Assembly (NCBI RefSeq): GCF_001949125.1
Contig: NZ_MSTI01000077.1
Span: 62,001-126,000, forward strand
Origin: Deinococcus marmoris
GTDB taxonomy: Bacteria; Deinococcota; Deinococci; Deinococcales; Deinococcaceae
Direction of reading: 5' to 3'
DNA: 64,000 nucleotides
Positions 9,577 through 22,898 of this stretch are shown here, in pieces. Positions within the stretch are counted from its first letter, which is position 1; each line of letters begins with the position of its first letter. The position numbers and the translations under genes are program-made. The notes under the pieces are model-generated. The model was not told the DNA's origin and made no database searches. It saw nothing but the letters and a program-made list of their open reading frames with translations.

Positions 9577-10329
9577 ATGCGACTGGTCAGAATGCAGCAC
9601 GGCGGCGGGGCTTCTTGGGGAGAAGTGGAGGGCGAAACGGTGCAGTTCACCGAGGGCATGGGCGGGCCGCGCACGGGCCAGAGCGCTCCGCTGGACATGG
9701 CGGCGCTGCTTGCCCCTGCCGAGCCGTCCAAGATCGTCTGCGTGGGGCGCAATTACCTGGACCACATCCGCGAGCTGGGCAACGACACGGGCGACTTGCC
9801 CACCGAACCCGGCATCTTCTTGAAAGGCCCCAACACCCTGGCCGAGCCGGGCGGCACGGTGGACGCCCCCGACTGGAGCGACAACTTTCACTTCGAGGGT
9901 GAGCTGGCGCTGGTGATCGGCACGCGGGCGCAGGGGCTGACGCCGGAGAATGCGCTGGCCGCCGTCGCCGGGTACACCTGCGGACTGGACCTGACCGCGC
10001 GGGACCGCCAGAAGACGGACCTGCAATGGTTCCGGGCCAAGGCGGCGGACCGTTTCTGCCCGCTGGGGCCGTGGCTGGAGACCGAACTGGACCCGGCGGA
10101 CCTGCGCGTGCAGACCCGCGTGAACGGCGACACGCTGCAAGACAGCCGCACCAGCCTGATGATCTTCGACGTGCCCGCCATTTTGGCCTACGTGACCCGC
10201 TTCGTGACCTTGGAACCGGGCGACGTGGTGCTGACCGGCACGCCCTCGGGCGTCGGCCCCCTGAAGTCGGGCGACACGGTGGAGGTGGAGGTGGAGGGCA
10301 TCGGGGTGCTGGTCACGCAGATCGGCTGA
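9577..10329 (+). CDS. Fumarylacetoacetate hydrolase family protein
   Basis: This 250-residue FAH-fold enzyme belongs to a family that hydrolyses or decarboxylates acylpyruvates and 2-oxo-hydroxy dienoates. The metal-binding region is visible: [10 protein letters not shown], then GELALVIG (after HFEG) with its Glu pair, and [14 protein letters not shown]. The tail [24 protein letters not shown] is typical. The substrate cannot be told from sequence, and acylpyruvase or oxaloacetate decarboxylase activity is possible. It is monocistronic, between the leuB terminator and a PLP enzyme with its own promoter. Confidence 0.87.
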   Translation: MRLVRMQHGGGASWGEVEGETVQFTEGMGGPRTGQSAPLDMAALLAPAEPSKIVCVGRNYLDHIRELGNDTGDLPTEPGIFLKGPNTLAEPGGTVDAPDWSDNFHFEGELALVIGTRAQGLTPENALAAVAGYTCGLDLTARDRQKTDLQWFRAKAADRFCPLGPWLETELDPADLRVQTRVNGDTLQDSRTSLMIFDVPAILAYVTRFVTLEPGDVVLTGTPSGVGPLKSGDTVEVEVEGIGVLVTQIG

Positions 10330-10374
10330 GGTCTGGCCCCACTAGTATCTCGGCTCTTTCTCCAGTCCAGGCGC

Positions 10375-10380
10375 TAGCCT
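10375..10380 (+). promoter_or_regulatory. Leaderless -10 (TAGCCT)
   Basis: TAGCCT lies 6 nt before GTG 10387, favouring it over the GTG two codons upstream. Confidence 0.6.
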
Positions 10381-10386
10381 GTGCGC

Positions 10387-11586
10387 GTGACTCCCGCCGA
10401 CAAGCACGCCGCCCACCCTACAAACTATGATCTGACCACCCTGGCTGCCCGCGCGGGCGAGGAGGCTCGGCCCAACGCGTCCGCGCCGCTCGTCGAGCCG
10501 ATCTACCAGTCCACCGTCTACGCTTTTCCCGATCTGGACGCGCTGGACGGGGCCATGAGCGGCGCGGAACCTGCCGCCTTTTACTACCGCAACGGCACCC
10601 CCAACGGCGCGAGTCTGGAACGCGCCCTGGCCGTGCTGGAAGGCACCGAGGGCGCATTGGTGGCCGCCAGCGGCATGGCCGCTATCAGCGCCGCCTTTCT
10701 GGGCGTTCTGAAAACAGGCGATCACGTCATCACCGACGCCCGCGTGTACGGCGTGACCTACGCCCTGCTGGCCGAGGAATTTCCACGCCTGGGCATTGAG
10801 GTCTCCTTCGTGGACGCCTGCGATCTGAACGAGGTGGAGGCGGCGTTTCGTCCCAACACCAGGATCGTGCATGTCGAGAGCCTGACCAATCCGCTGCTGA
10901 CCGTGCCGGACGTGCCCGCCCTGGCAAAGCTGGCGCATGAGCGTGACGCGCTCCTGAGCGTGGACAACACCTTCGCCAGCCCTGCCGTCTTCCGCCCGGC
11001 CCTGCACGGTGCGGACCTGATCACCCACAGCGTCAGCAAGTACCTCAGCGGGCACAGCACCGCGTTCGGTGGCGTGCTGTGCGCCCGCGCCGATCTGGTG
11101 GCGCTGGCCCGCACCCGCCTGTTGCGGCTGGGCGGCACCATGTCCGCCTTCGATGCCTGGATGACCATGCAGGGCCTGAAAACCCTGGGCTTGCGAATGC
11201 GCGCTCATTCCGGCAACGCGCAGGCCGTGGCCGACGTGCTGGTCAACCACCCGCGCGTGAAGGCGGTGTACCATCCCGGCCTGAGCGATCACCCGCAGTT
11301 TCATCTGGCGATGGACCTCTTCCCGAACGGCTTCGGCGGCATGCTGGCCGCCGACATCGAGGACGCTCCCGCTTTCGTCAAGGCGCTGGCGGGCCGCATT
11401 CCCCTGGCCCCCAGCCTGGCCGACGTGATCACCACCCTGTCGTGGCCGTGGGGCACCTCGCACCGCGCACTGCCCGAGGCCGAGCGCCGCCGCCTGGGCA
11501 TCACGCCGGAGCTGCTGCGGATCAGCGTGGGCATCGAGGACATCGGCGACCTGCTGGGGGATTTCGAGAGCGCTCTGGAAGGCTGA
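10387..11586 (+). CDS. Cys/Met-metabolism PLP enzyme (cystathionine gamma-synthase / beta-lyase type)
   Basis: This 399-residue fold-type I PLP enzyme belongs to the trans-sulfuration family. The Schiff-base lysine is K218 in [12 protein letters not shown]. An ESLTNPLL segment and [14 protein letters not shown] lie upstream, as in the family. The substrate-loop motif is YRNGTPNG instead of the common YSR.GNPT, so the exact reaction (synthase, lyase or sulfhydrylase) is open. It is monocistronic, and the next gene is convergent. Confidence 0.85.
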   Translation: MTPADKHAAHPTNYDLTTLAARAGEEARPNASAPLVEPIYQSTVYAFPDLDALDGAMSGAEPAAFYYRNGTPNGASLERALAVLEGTEGALVAASGMAAISAAFLGVLKTGDHVITDARVYGVTYALLAEEFPRLGIEVSFVDACDLNEVEAAFRPNTRIVHVESLTNPLLTVPDVPALAKLAHERDALLSVDNTFASPAVFRPALHGADLITHSVSKYLSGHSTAFGGVLCARADLVALARTRLLRLGGTMSAFDAWMTMQGLKTLGLRMRAHSGNAQAVADVLVNHPRVKAVYHPGLSDHPQFHLAMDLFPNGFGGMLAADIEDAPAFVKALAGRIPLAPSLADVITTLSWPWGTSHRALPEAERRRLGITPELLRISVGIEDIGDLLGDFESALEG

Positions 11587-11588
11587 AG

Positions 11589-12350
11589 TTAAGGCAGCGG
11601 CAGACGTGTGGGAATGGGGGCCGCAAAATCGGGCTTGAGTGGAGGAATCTGCTGTCTCAGGGGCCGGAGCCTTAGGGAAGAGCAACGGTCTGCGCCCCGC
11701 TCGTCCGCTTTGAAGGCGGGCGTCTGGCCCGGTTTGACCCACAACTGGTACTGCCGGATGCTTCCCACCGCCGCTCCCCCGGGTTGACCGGGTTCGCATC
11801 TTTCCGTCGCCGCCGTGAAGCGGTAGGGCGTGGTGGGCAGGCCCCCGGCAACCACCCGCCTGAAATCCCAGACGTTCAGCCACTTCAGGCCCACACCCGC
11901 GTCTCCGAAGTTTTCCAGCATCGCCAGTTCGCGCAGGCCGTCGCGGTTAATGTCCAGCACGCTGTAGACCTCGCTGATCGCGCTGCCCTCGAAGGCTAGG
12001 TGCAGCACGGGTTTCCCAGCGCGCGTGATCAGCAGGCCCAGCGTGTCTGCCATGTAGATTGAGCAGGTCTGATAAACCAGCGCCGTTTCCTGCGCGCCCG
12101 CTTTCAGGAACGGTCCCGGCGCACGCCCAATCAGCTTCGGCGCGGCAAAACGTTCCCCCAGCGCGCAATCTTCTCCCCCGCGCAGAGCGGCGGCCCGTCC
12201 GATCAGCGCGCGTTCCTGGGGCGTGGCCTGCGGCGGCGTGAGTATCAGCGCCGCGCTATACAGCACGCGCCAGCCTGCCTGGGCATCTGCTCCGCCTCCC
12301 AGCAGCATCAAGGAGGCCACGCCCGCCGTCACCCTGTTCAGGAGTTTCAT
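11589..12350 (-). CDS. Secreted protein with a calcium-loop (FG-GAP/VCBS-like) motif
   Basis: This 253-residue protein has a signal peptide ending near ADAQA (about 25). A DINRDGLREL motif near residue 137 resembles the D.N.DG calcium-binding loop of VCBS or FG-GAP repeats, but only one copy is seen. Several cysteines (CALG, QTCS, ERCEPG, DRCSS) suggest disulfides. It is likely periplasmic or surface-exposed. Function is unknown. The start is supported by a leaderless TACGCT, divergent from the pseudokinase gene. Confidence 0.6.
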   Translation of the reverse strand: MKLLNRVTAGVASLMLLGGGADAQAGWRVLYSAALILTPPQATPQERALIGRAAALRGGEDCALGERFAAPKLIGRAPGPFLKAGAQETALVYQTCSIYMADTLGLLITRAGKPVLHLAFEGSAISEVYSVLDINRDGLRELAMLENFGDAGVGLKWLNVWDFRRVVAGGLPTTPYRFTAATERCEPGQPGGAAVGSIRQYQLWVKPGQTPAFKADERGADRCSSLRLRPLRQQIPPLKPDFAAPIPTRLPLP

Positions 12351-12355
12351 GCTCC

Positions 12356-12361
12356 AGCGTA
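12356..12361 (-). promoter_or_regulatory. Leaderless -10 (TACGCT)
   Basis: TACGCT on the minus strand lies 5 nt before the ATG at 12350. Confidence 0.5.
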
Positions 12362-12559
12362 ACAGGTGCGGGCCAGTGATCAGTCGTAGCGCAGACCTGT
12401 TGGGGGCAGAGCAGTTGGAGGGCAGGGGGGGCGCGGACGGTCTGTGACTGGAAGGCGTCGGTAGATTTTCCAGCCGGGTGGGGGAGGCTGTGCGTTCTTC
12501 CGCTGTGCCCTGGCTTGCTGCCCCGGTTTCCTGGCCCGCCAATTCAGAATCGGGCCGTC

Positions 12560-12565
12560 TATACT
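12560..12565 (+). promoter_or_regulatory. Leaderless -10 (TATACT)
   Basis: TATACT lies 7 nt before the GTG start at 12573. Confidence 0.6.
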
Positions 12566-12572
12566 GGGCCGT

Positions 12573-14306
12573 GTGAAGCCCATTGGCCCCTACGTGGCAG
12601 TTCAGGCCCTGCCTCCCCCGGCGAATGGGGTGGCGGCGGCTGACAGCCCCATTCAGACCTTTCGGGCCACGGACCGGCTGACTGGAATCCCTGTTCTGCT
12701 GCATGTCCTGCCCTATGCACAGGGGCTGCCGGAAGTGCCGTTCTCGCCCCATCTGCTGCCGGTGGTAGACAGCGGTGTGGACGGCGAACAGGCGTATCTA
12801 GTAACTGAACTGCCGCTTCAGGCCCACCCCGCGCAGGACCCGGAACTGGCCGCGCGCGGCGCACTGGCGGCCCTGAGTGCCCTGCACGAGCGGGGCATGA
12901 CACATGGCGGTGTCAGTGGAGCGCAGCTCTGGAACCACGACGGTGGGGTCGCGCTGGCCGGGGCGGGCCTGCCCTGGCGCGAGGACGCCACCCCGCAGGG
13001 TGATCTGAGCGATCTGGCCCTGACCTTGCAGGCGCTGGGCGCGTTGCCGGAGGCCCTGCGCCCCCTGCTCCAGCAGCCCGGTTCCCTGAGCGCACATGGA
13101 GCGCTGGCGCTGCTCGGCGGCGATGTGGCAGAGCAGAAGCAGAAAACGGCGGGGCAGCAGGAAGCCGCAGTGGAGTTGCCGCTGGATCAGCCTGCCGCGC
13201 TGGGTCAGCCGTCGGAAGAAAAGAATGCCGCAGCCATCATGTCGGGGCCTTCCAGCTCCGAGGTATCGGGAGGCCAGTCTGCGGTTCCGCCGTCCTCCCC
13301 TGTGGAGCTTGCGCCTGTACCTTCTGGGAAGAATGGGGCCTCCAGCCCGTCTGGGACCGAAGGAGGGGGAATCGACGGCGAGGGGAGTGCCGTCGGGTCT
13401 GCCCAGACCGAGACTGCAATGCCCGCGTCTGAACAGGGACAGACTTCGGTGGTCTCTCCCTTTTCCAACGCTCCGACGGGGCAGTCGGAAACACCGCAGG
13501 AGCGCCGCAGACGCCAGAACGATGAGCGTCAGGAGCAGGCCGCGTTGGACAGCCAGGCCGCCGCTGAGCGCCGGGCGGCATACCTGAAAGAGCAGAGCGA
13601 ACAGGAAATGCGTGAGATTGCACAGGCCGCCGAACTGGCCGCGCGGGGTGTACCGGTGCCCGAGCCGTTTCAGATGGGCTTCGCGGCTGACAGCACTGAC
13701 AATGTGGGCGGCGCAGTTCCCGGTCTGCAAACGCGTCAGGTCGAGCGTCTGCCTGCCTCTCTGCGCCGTCCGGGCGGGGAAGCGCTGGACGGGACGGGAA
13801 CGGTGCAGCGGCTCCCCAGCTCTGCCTCGGCTGCGGGGACTCCGGCGCGGCGCGATCTTCCGCCGATCCGTATCGGCTGGGATGAAGACGATTCCTGGCG
13901 GGTGGTCCGAACCGCACCGAAGAGCAGTCAGCCCTCGCCGCTGCTGCGCTGGGTGCCGCTGGCGCTGGTGGTCATCGTGTTGCTGGGCGCGGCCCTGCTG
14001 TGGGCGCTGCGGCCCGCCCGCGCGGCCTCTACCGCCGCTGGCAGCGCCGCCCTGGGCGCACCATGCTGCAATGTGGACTTCACCCTGCGCGGCGCGGCGG
14101 GCGTCACGGCCCAGTTGAATGTCGTCTCGGCTCCCGCCAGCGCGAAACTGGCGGCGAACCAGACGCTGGGCCTCGCGCCAGGGAAGGTGAACTTTCCAGT
14201 TCAGGGAACGTACCAGTTGAATGTGGTGGCCGAGGGCTACCGATCTGCGCCGCTGACCGTCACGGTTCCGCGCACGCAGCCCGTGACCATTGATCTGGGC
14301 AATTAG
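12573..14306 (+). CDS. Membrane-anchored protein-kinase-like (pseudokinase) protein with C-terminal PEGA-like domain
   Basis: The protein has 577 residues. Residues 1-185 follow the outline of a Hanks-type kinase: an FRATDRLTGIPVLLHVLP strand pair where VAIK would be, then ALHERGMTHGGVSGAQLW where HRDLKPxN would be. The catalytic residues are gone: H44 replaces the ATP-binding Lys, HGG (111-113) replaces HRD, and AGAG replaces DFG. Residues about 185-455 are low-complexity with a charged helical stretch (RRRRQNDERQEQAA). One membrane helix spans about 460-479, and an outside PEGA-like beta domain follows (about 497-577). The role is probably sensory or scaffolding. Confidence 0.65.
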   Translation: MKPIGPYVAVQALPPPANGVAAADSPIQTFRATDRLTGIPVLLHVLPYAQGLPEVPFSPHLLPVVDSGVDGEQAYLVTELPLQAHPAQDPELAARGALAALSALHERGMTHGGVSGAQLWNHDGGVALAGAGLPWREDATPQGDLSDLALTLQALGALPEALRPLLQQPGSLSAHGALALLGGDVAEQKQKTAGQQEAAVELPLDQPAALGQPSEEKNAAAIMSGPSSSEVSGGQSAVPPSSPVELAPVPSGKNGASSPSGTEGGGIDGEGSAVGSAQTETAMPASEQGQTSVVSPFSNAPTGQSETPQERRRRQNDERQEQAALDSQAAAERRAAYLKEQSEQEMREIAQAAELAARGVPVPEPFQMGFAADSTDNVGGAVPGLQTRQVERLPASLRRPGGEALDGTGTVQRLPSSASAAGTPARRDLPPIRIGWDEDDSWRVVRTAPKSSQPSPLLRWVPLALVVIVLLGAALLWALRPARAASTAAGSAALGAPCCNVDFTLRGAAGVTAQLNVVSAPASAKLAANQTLGLAPGKVNFPVQGTYQLNVVAEGYRSAPLTVTVPRTQPVTIDLGN

Positions 14307-14483
14307 GCTGCGGCATTAGAGATCAGCCGCAGAGGGTTCCGATTTGGGCGGCCTCCCTCGACTTCCAAGTGAATCTGGCACACTTTCTGTCCTTTGAAGT
14401 CCCGGAGACGTTCGGCGCAGGTAGTACGGATTCCGTCTTGCGTTCCGAGCCGCCCTGACAGTTGTGGCCCCAAGATAAGAAAT

Positions 14484-14516
14484 GAGGAGGCGTGCATTAC
14501 TGACGCCTCCTCTTTC
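14484..14516. terminator. Hairpin terminator between convergent genes
   Basis: GAGGAGGCGT (14484-14493) pairs perfectly with ACGCCTCCTC (14503-14512), with a short T-rich run on the + side. A second hairpin, CTGCGGC/GCCGCAG at 14308-14332, lies nearer the pseudokinase stop but has no T run. The rest of the 234-bp gap shows nothing. Confidence 0.6.
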
Positions 14517-14540
14517 CTTCGTCCCAATTTGATGTATCGA

Positions 14541-15374
14541 CTACCGTGAAAATACGCTGATCTGCAAAAACAGGTAAGTGGCAGGTACGGCGAACAGCAG
14601 GCTGTCGATGCGGTCCAGAAAACCGCCGTGGCCGGGCAAACTGGTGCCGCTGTCCTTGGTTTTCAGGGCGCGTTTGACCAGACTCTCGGCCAGATCGCCG
14701 AGCTGGCTGGCGCTGGCCACCAGAATGGAGTACAGCAGCGATTCCAGCGGGGACCAGATGCCAGTCAGGCTGGCAATCGCCAGCACGATCAGAAAGCCCG
14801 CCAGCAGGCCGCCAATCGCCCCCTCCACGGTCTTGCCGGGGCTGACCTCCGGGGCCAGTTTGCGGCGTCCGAAGTAATAGCCGCCGAAAAAGCCCCCGAT
14901 GTCGGCGGCAAACGTCGCCAGCAGCGGCAGGGCGAAGTACAGCAGGCCCGCCGTGGCGTCCGGGCTGTAGCGCAGCAGCAGAAAGTAGCCCAGCAGCCAC
15001 GGAATGTACAGCAGCCCGAACACGCTGTAGACCACCCGTTCCAGCGGGCGTTCGCCGGGGCGCACCACCTCCATGACCAGCAGATAGGCCACCGCCACCG
15101 TCAGGACCACCTCGCGCCAGGAACCGCCGGGCCAGGGTGGAGTCTGTGCCCAGATGGGCAGGCTGGCGACGATGATGGCGGCGGCGAACACGCCCAGACT
15201 GGCCCGCCGCACGTCGATGTCGTTGCGGTCCAGCATGCGGATGTACTCGTACAGGCCCATCACCGAGACGAACACCAGCGCCGGAAGCATGGCCCACCAG
15301 CCGATCCACACGATGGCGCTCACGATGGCGAAGCCCACCACCGAGGTCAGAACGCGGGTACTCAGCGTTTCCAT
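14541..15374 (-). CDS. cdsA: Phosphatidate cytidylyltransferase (CDP-diglyceride synthase)
   Basis: This 277-residue integral membrane enzyme makes CDP-diacylglycerol from CTP and phosphatidic acid, the entry point to phospholipids. The C-terminal CdsA signature is clear: SQLGDLAESLVKR followed by KDSGTSLPGHGG and FLDRIDSL, after several hydrophobic helices. It is the last gene of the rpsB-tsf-pyrH-frr-cdsA block, an order seen in many bacteria. I chose the ATG with AGGAAGG just upstream; a second in-frame ATG lies six codons earlier. Confidence 0.92.
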   Translation of the reverse strand: METLSTRVLTSVVGFAIVSAIVWIGWWAMLPALVFVSVMGLYEYIRMLDRNDIDVRRASLGVFAAAIIVASLPIWAQTPPWPGGSWREVVLTVAVAYLLVMEVVRPGERPLERVVYSVFGLLYIPWLLGYFLLLRYSPDATAGLLYFALPLLATFAADIGGFFGGYYFGRRKLAPEVSPGKTVEGAIGGLLAGFLIVLAIASLTGIWSPLESLLYSILVASASQLGDLAESLVKRALKTKDSGTSLPGHGGFLDRIDSLLFAVPATYLFLQISVFSR

Positions 15375-15447
15375 GACCCTTCCTGTCGGCATGTCTTCTG
15401 AGGGCCTGGCTTCCGATGGTCCGGCTTCAGATGGCGGGGCGCAATGG

Positions 15448-15488
15448 AAAACGTGGAGCGTGGTGATCTTCCACGATCCACGCTCCAC
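15448..15488 (-). terminator. Hairpin terminator between frr and cdsA
   Basis: GTGGAGCGTGG pairs with CCACGCTCCAC in a perfect 11-bp stem, and the minus strand then reads GTTTTCC. It probably attenuates read-through into cdsA. Confidence 0.6.
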
Positions 15489-15510
15489 AGGCCACGTCCG
15501 GGCGCAGCTT

Positions 15511-16062
15511 TCACCCGAGGATTTCCTGCTCCTTCTTCTGGAAGGTGCTGTCCACGCGCGCGATGAATTCGTCGGTGATCTTCTGCACGTCGGCCTCGCC
15601 GCGCTTGATGTCGTCGTCGCCGATGCCTTCGAGCTTCTTGACGTCGTCCAGCGAGTGTTTACGCAGGTTGCGCACGGCGATGCGGGCGTCCTCGGCGTAG
15701 GTTCTGGCGTTCTTGACCAGATCCTTGCGGCGTTCCTCGGTCAGCACGGGCATGCTGAGGAAGATGGTGTCGCCCTTGTTGTTGGGATTCAGCCCCAGAT
15801 CGCTGTCGCGGATGGCCTTCTCGATGGGGGCCAGTGCGCCCCGGTCCCAGGGCGTGATGACCAGCGTGCGCGCGTCGGGCGTGCTGACGCTGGCGACCTG
15901 ATCGATGGGCATGGACTGGCCGTAGTAGTCCACCACGATGCGCTTGAGGATGCCGGGATTGGCGCGGCCCGTGCGCAGGACGCTCAGGCTGTTTTCCAGC
16001 GACTCGATGGCCTTGCCCATCTTCTCGCGGGTCTCGGCCTGGATGGTTTTCATGTCGGACAT
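15511..16062 (-). CDS. frr: Ribosome recycling factor
   Basis: This 183-residue protein matches RRF over its full length. RRF acts with EF-G and IF3 to split the post-termination ribosome. Visible signatures are the helical N-terminus ending in LRTGRANPG, then [23 protein letters not shown] and the [11 protein letters not shown] strand, with the C-terminal helices rich in Lys and Glu. AGGAGT lies 8 nt before the ATG. It follows pyrH, the usual order. Confidence 0.96.
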   Translation of the reverse strand: MSDMKTIQAETREKMGKAIESLENSLSVLRTGRANPGILKRIVVDYYGQSMPIDQVASVSTPDARTLVITPWDRGALAPIEKAIRDSDLGLNPNNKGDTIFLSMPVLTEERRKDLVKNARTYAEDARIAVRNLRKHSLDDVKKLEGIGDDDIKRGEADVQKITDEFIARVDSTFQKKEQEILG

Positions 16063-16116
16063 GGGGAAACACTCCTTTGAATGATTGGAGGCGAATGTGT
16101 GATGGGGCAGAGTTTA

Positions 16117-16182
16117 GCGTGTAGAAGCGGCGGGGACGAGGCGCTGTTCTTTATCTTCGCCTCTCGCATACGTCATACACGC
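16117..16182. repeat. Nested inverted repeats between pyrH and frr
   Basis: An outer 7-bp pair, GCGTGTA/TACACGC (16117-16123 with 16176-16182), encloses an inner pair, GAGGCG/CGCCTC (16138-16143 with 16158-16163). It abuts the pyrH stop codon. There is no T run, so it may be an mRNA processing or stability element. Confidence 0.45.
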
Positions 16183-16920
<738 letters not shown>

Positions 16921-16953
16921 TCACAGAAAGAAAGTTACGGAAAGAAAGTCAAG

Positions 16954-16987
16954 AAAAAACCCGGTAACCGCTGCTGGGGCCACCGGG
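16954..16987 (-). terminator. Second terminator after tsf
   Basis: The minus strand reads CCCGGT, a loop, ACCGGG and then TTTTTT. It lies 21 bp beyond the first tsf terminator. Confidence 0.65.
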
Positions 16988-17007
16988 AAGACAGGAATGC
17001 GGCCCAG

Positions 17008-17034
17008 AAAAAAGGGCGGCTATCTGCGCCGCCC
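17008..17034 (-). terminator. First terminator after tsf
   Basis: The minus strand reads GGGCGGC, a 7-nt loop, GCCGCCC and then TTTTTT, directly after the tsf stop. Confidence 0.85.
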
Positions 17035-17043
17035 CATCTTGAA

Positions 17044-17841
17044 TTACGAACCGATCTCGAAGCGGACGAAGTTGCTGACCGTGGCGTCACCCAGGTACTT
17101 GCCCACCGTCATGGAGTTGTCCTTGACGAACTTCTGCTCGGGCAGTACTTTTTCCTCGTAGAACTTGCCGATCTGCCCGCTCACGATCTTCTCGACGATC
17201 TGCTGGGGCTTGCCCTCGTTGAGCGCTTTGTTGGTCAGGATCTCGCGCTCCTTCTCGATGTCGTCGCTGTTGACCTGCTCGCGCTTCAGGTACTGCGGGT
17301 TCTCGGCGGCCACGTGCAGGGCCACGTCCTTGGCCTGGGCCGCGCTCCCGCCGTCCAGGTCCACCAGCACGCCGATCTTGCCGTTGCTGTGAACATAGCC
17401 GGCGATCTGCTGGCCTTCCATGTAGGTCACCCGGTTCAGCACCAGATTTTCGCCGATGCGGCCAGCGGCGGCAGCTAGGGCGACTCCCACGGTGTCGCCG
17501 CCGTCCATCTTGAAGTTCTTGAACTCCTCGACGTCGCTGGTTTTGGCCTGGAGTGCGGCTGCGGCCATTCCTTCCACGAGCTTCTGGAAGTCGGCGTTGC
17601 GGGCCACGAAGTCGGTCTCGCTGTTGACTTCCACCATCGCGGCGGTCTTGCCGTCGACCACAAAGCGCACCAGACCCTCACGGGCTTCACGGTCCGACTT
17701 CTTGGCGGCCTTGACGATGCCGCGTTCGCGCAGCAGGGCTACGGCCTTGTCCTCGTCGTTGCCCGCGTCGGCCAGCGCCTTCTTGACGTCCATCATGCCC
17801 GCGCCAGTCATTTCGCGCAGCTTCTTGATCGATTGCAGCAT
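17044..17841 (-). CDS. tsf: Elongation factor Ts
   Basis: This 265-residue nucleotide exchange factor for EF-Tu has the N-terminal UBA-like domain KKLREMTGAGMMDVKKAL, the core motif VEVNSETDFVARNADF, and the dimerisation part with VALHVAAENPQYL. It is co-directional with rpsB upstream, and a hairpin terminator lies between them. AGGAGG lies 8 nt before the ATG. Upstream in-frame sequence does not extend the family match, so I start here. Confidence 0.96.
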   Translation of the reverse strand: MLQSIKKLREMTGAGMMDVKKALADAGNDEDKAVALLRERGIVKAAKKSDREAREGLVRFVVDGKTAAMVEVNSETDFVARNADFQKLVEGMAAAALQAKTSDVEEFKNFKMDGGDTVGVALAAAAGRIGENLVLNRVTYMEGQQIAGYVHSNGKIGVLVDLDGGSAAQAKDVALHVAAENPQYLKREQVNSDDIEKEREILTNKALNEGKPQQIVEKIVSGQIGKFYEEKVLPEQKFVKDNSMTVGKYLGDATVSNFVRFEIGS

Positions 17842-17883
17842 AGTGATTCCTCCTGAAAAGTGTTTAGAGCAGGGTATTGAGAG

Positions 17884-17938
17884 CAAAAATAGGGGGCGCG
17901 GCCCGCTCACCGCGCAGCGACGCCCCCCACCATTGAGT
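17884..17938 (-). terminator. Terminator/attenuator between rpsB and tsf
   Basis: The minus strand has GGGGGCG pairing with CGCCCCC, followed by TATTTTT. It probably lowers tsf expression relative to rpsB. Confidence 0.65.
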
Positions 17939-17958
17939 GGGTTTAGCTGCGGCCCTGT

Positions 17959-18753
<795 letters not shown>

Positions 18754-18908
18754 GTGGCTCCGTAAGCGTTGAGTGGGAAGAGTTTGCCATTTTCGTGCCA
18801 GCCCAGCGTCTGTTCTCGCTTTGTTTGTCGTGAACGCTGTGGGCCAGGCCGATGCGCGACGCTTGAGCGCGCACGGCGGGTCACGGGGGCACCCAACCGA
18901 GGAGTATA
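18754..18908 (-). promoter_or_regulatory. rpsB promoter and about 145-nt leader
   Basis: TATACT (minus strand, 18903-18908) is a good -10; the -35 at 17-bp distance is poor (TTCCCT). The leader has short pairs such as GGGT/ACCC and could bind S2 for autoregulation, as known for other rpsB leaders. Between here and 19042 I see nothing else. Confidence 0.45.
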
Positions 18909-19042
18909 GCGCGTCTGGAGATGGGAGGGAAGTCTTGAATTCGCCTGTTCGCCCTCTGAATTGCGCCATCCATCTACTGGAAGCGCTGGTGATTGAACCA
19001 GTGATTGAACAGAACGGCAACCGGGCCGGAAAAGGACAGACG

Positions 19043-19077
19043 AAAAAAGCGTGGACACCCTCCTGGGCGCTCCACGC
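19043..19077 (-). terminator. Terminator after the 19.1-19.8 kb lipoprotein gene
   Basis: The minus strand reads GCGTGGA, a loop, TCCACGC and then TTTTTT. Confidence 0.8.
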
Positions 19078-19098
19078 TTCCTGACTGATCTGGCCGGG

Positions 19099-19809
19099 CT
19101 AGAAGGCCACCTGCGCCTGGAGTTCCTGGGTGGTGCGGAAGGTGGTCTGTGCGTCTCCCGCCGTGGAATTGGCCATCGTTCCCGAGCCGCTGACCTGGGC
19201 CAGAATGTTGGCGCTGGCCTGGATGTTCAGCTCGATGACGTTCCAGCCGGGCTGCACATTGACGGCCACCGTGACCGGCAACGTGGAAATCTGCGGAATG
19301 CTCAGAATTTTCGCGCAGTCCATGGTGCCACGGAGCTGGGTGGCACCGTCGCTGTACAGCCACACGCGGACATTCACGCGGCGGCTGAGCAGACCGGGTT
19401 TGCTGCCGGTCATGGCGCTGGTCTGGCGCGATCCAGCACCGTCTTTCACGTCCAACGACATCAGCGTGAATGCGCGGGCGTCTGGCGCACTGCTCTGCAC
19501 GCTGCCCAGGCAATCCAGATTCCCTGCGATCTCGGCGATGGGCAGGCTCTGCTTGGTCAGTTCGGCCTCGCCGGGAAGTGTCAGGGTAAACGAACCGTCC
19601 GTGTGGACGCTGGAAGACGCGCCCGGCAGGCCGGAAACGGCCACCCGTCCCTCGCCCTGCCACCCGGAGACCTTGCCGCTGATGGTCTGCACGGTGGGTT
19701 GATCGGACGCCTGCGGGGTGGGGAGGCCGCCGCCGCAGGCCACCAGTGCCAGGGACAGTCCGCCCAGAAGTCCCCATTTTGCCCCTTGAATCCTCAACAC
19801 GTTCTGCAT
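19099..19809 (-). CDS. Secreted lipoprotein of unknown function
   Basis: This 236-residue protein has a lipoprotein signal with lipobox LVAC (C25) followed by GGG. The rest looks beta-rich, with a GKVSGWQGEGRVAVSG start typical of exported Deinococcus lipoproteins. No catalytic motif is visible. The start is supported by a leaderless TACCCT and the gene ends in its own terminator. It is likely anchored in the membrane facing the periplasm. Confidence 0.65.
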   Translation of the reverse strand: MQNVLRIQGAKWGLLGGLSLALVACGGGLPTPQASDQPTVQTISGKVSGWQGEGRVAVSGLPGASSSVHTDGSFTLTLPGEAELTKQSLPIAEIAGNLDCLGSVQSSAPDARAFTLMSLDVKDGAGSRQTSAMTGSKPGLLSRRVNVRVWLYSDGATQLRGTMDCAKILSIPQISTLPVTVAVNVQPGWNVIELNIQASANILAQVSGSGTMANSTAGDAQTTFRTTQELQAQVAF

Positions 19810-19815
19810 GCCATC

Positions 19816-19821
19816 AGGGTA
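19816..19821 (-). promoter_or_regulatory. Leaderless -10 (TACCCT)
   Basis: TACCCT on the minus strand lies 6 nt before the ATG at 19809. Confidence 0.55.
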
Positions 19822-20020
19822 AACAGACGTCCCTGACGCGCCTCTGACAGATTCGCGGATTGAGCGGGCATTTGTCACACGGTCAGGTGGGTGGTGTGGG
19901 GTATTCGTCTGGCGCTGGGTTCTGGCGACAGAGTCTATGGATGCTGTGGCCTCTGCCTGCATCCTTTGCATGCCGTCCCTGATCCCGCTTCTGGCCGCCG
20001 TGGTCACGCCCCACCCCTGC

Positions 20021-20026
20021 TACACT
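20021..20026 (+). promoter_or_regulatory. -10 (TACACT) of tsaD
   Basis: TACACT lies 8 nt before the ATG, so the transcript is leaderless or nearly so. Confidence 0.5.
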
Positions 20027-20034
20027 CCCCGGCG

Positions 20035-21039
<1,005 letters not shown>

Positions 21040-21091
21040 GGAAAACCAGAATCCGCAGGGGAAACCAGAGTCCTCAGCACGCTCGGTAAGG

Positions 21092-21124
21092 AAAAGCCCC
21101 CTCATCCACATGGGCGGGAGGCGT
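21092..21124 (-). terminator. Terminator after the acyl-CoA synthetase gene
   Basis: The minus strand reads GCCTCC, a loop, GGGGGC and then TTTTCC, with one G-T pair in the stem. Confidence 0.5.
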
Positions 21125-21167
21125 TCTTGATGCCGTTCAGACTCGGTTCGCCGTTGCCGTGCTGAGT

Positions 21168-22898
<1,731 letters not shown>

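Noticed and set aside
14303..14527. 74-codon minus-strand frame between convergent genes
   Set aside because: It overlaps the terminator, has no family pattern and no ribosome site.
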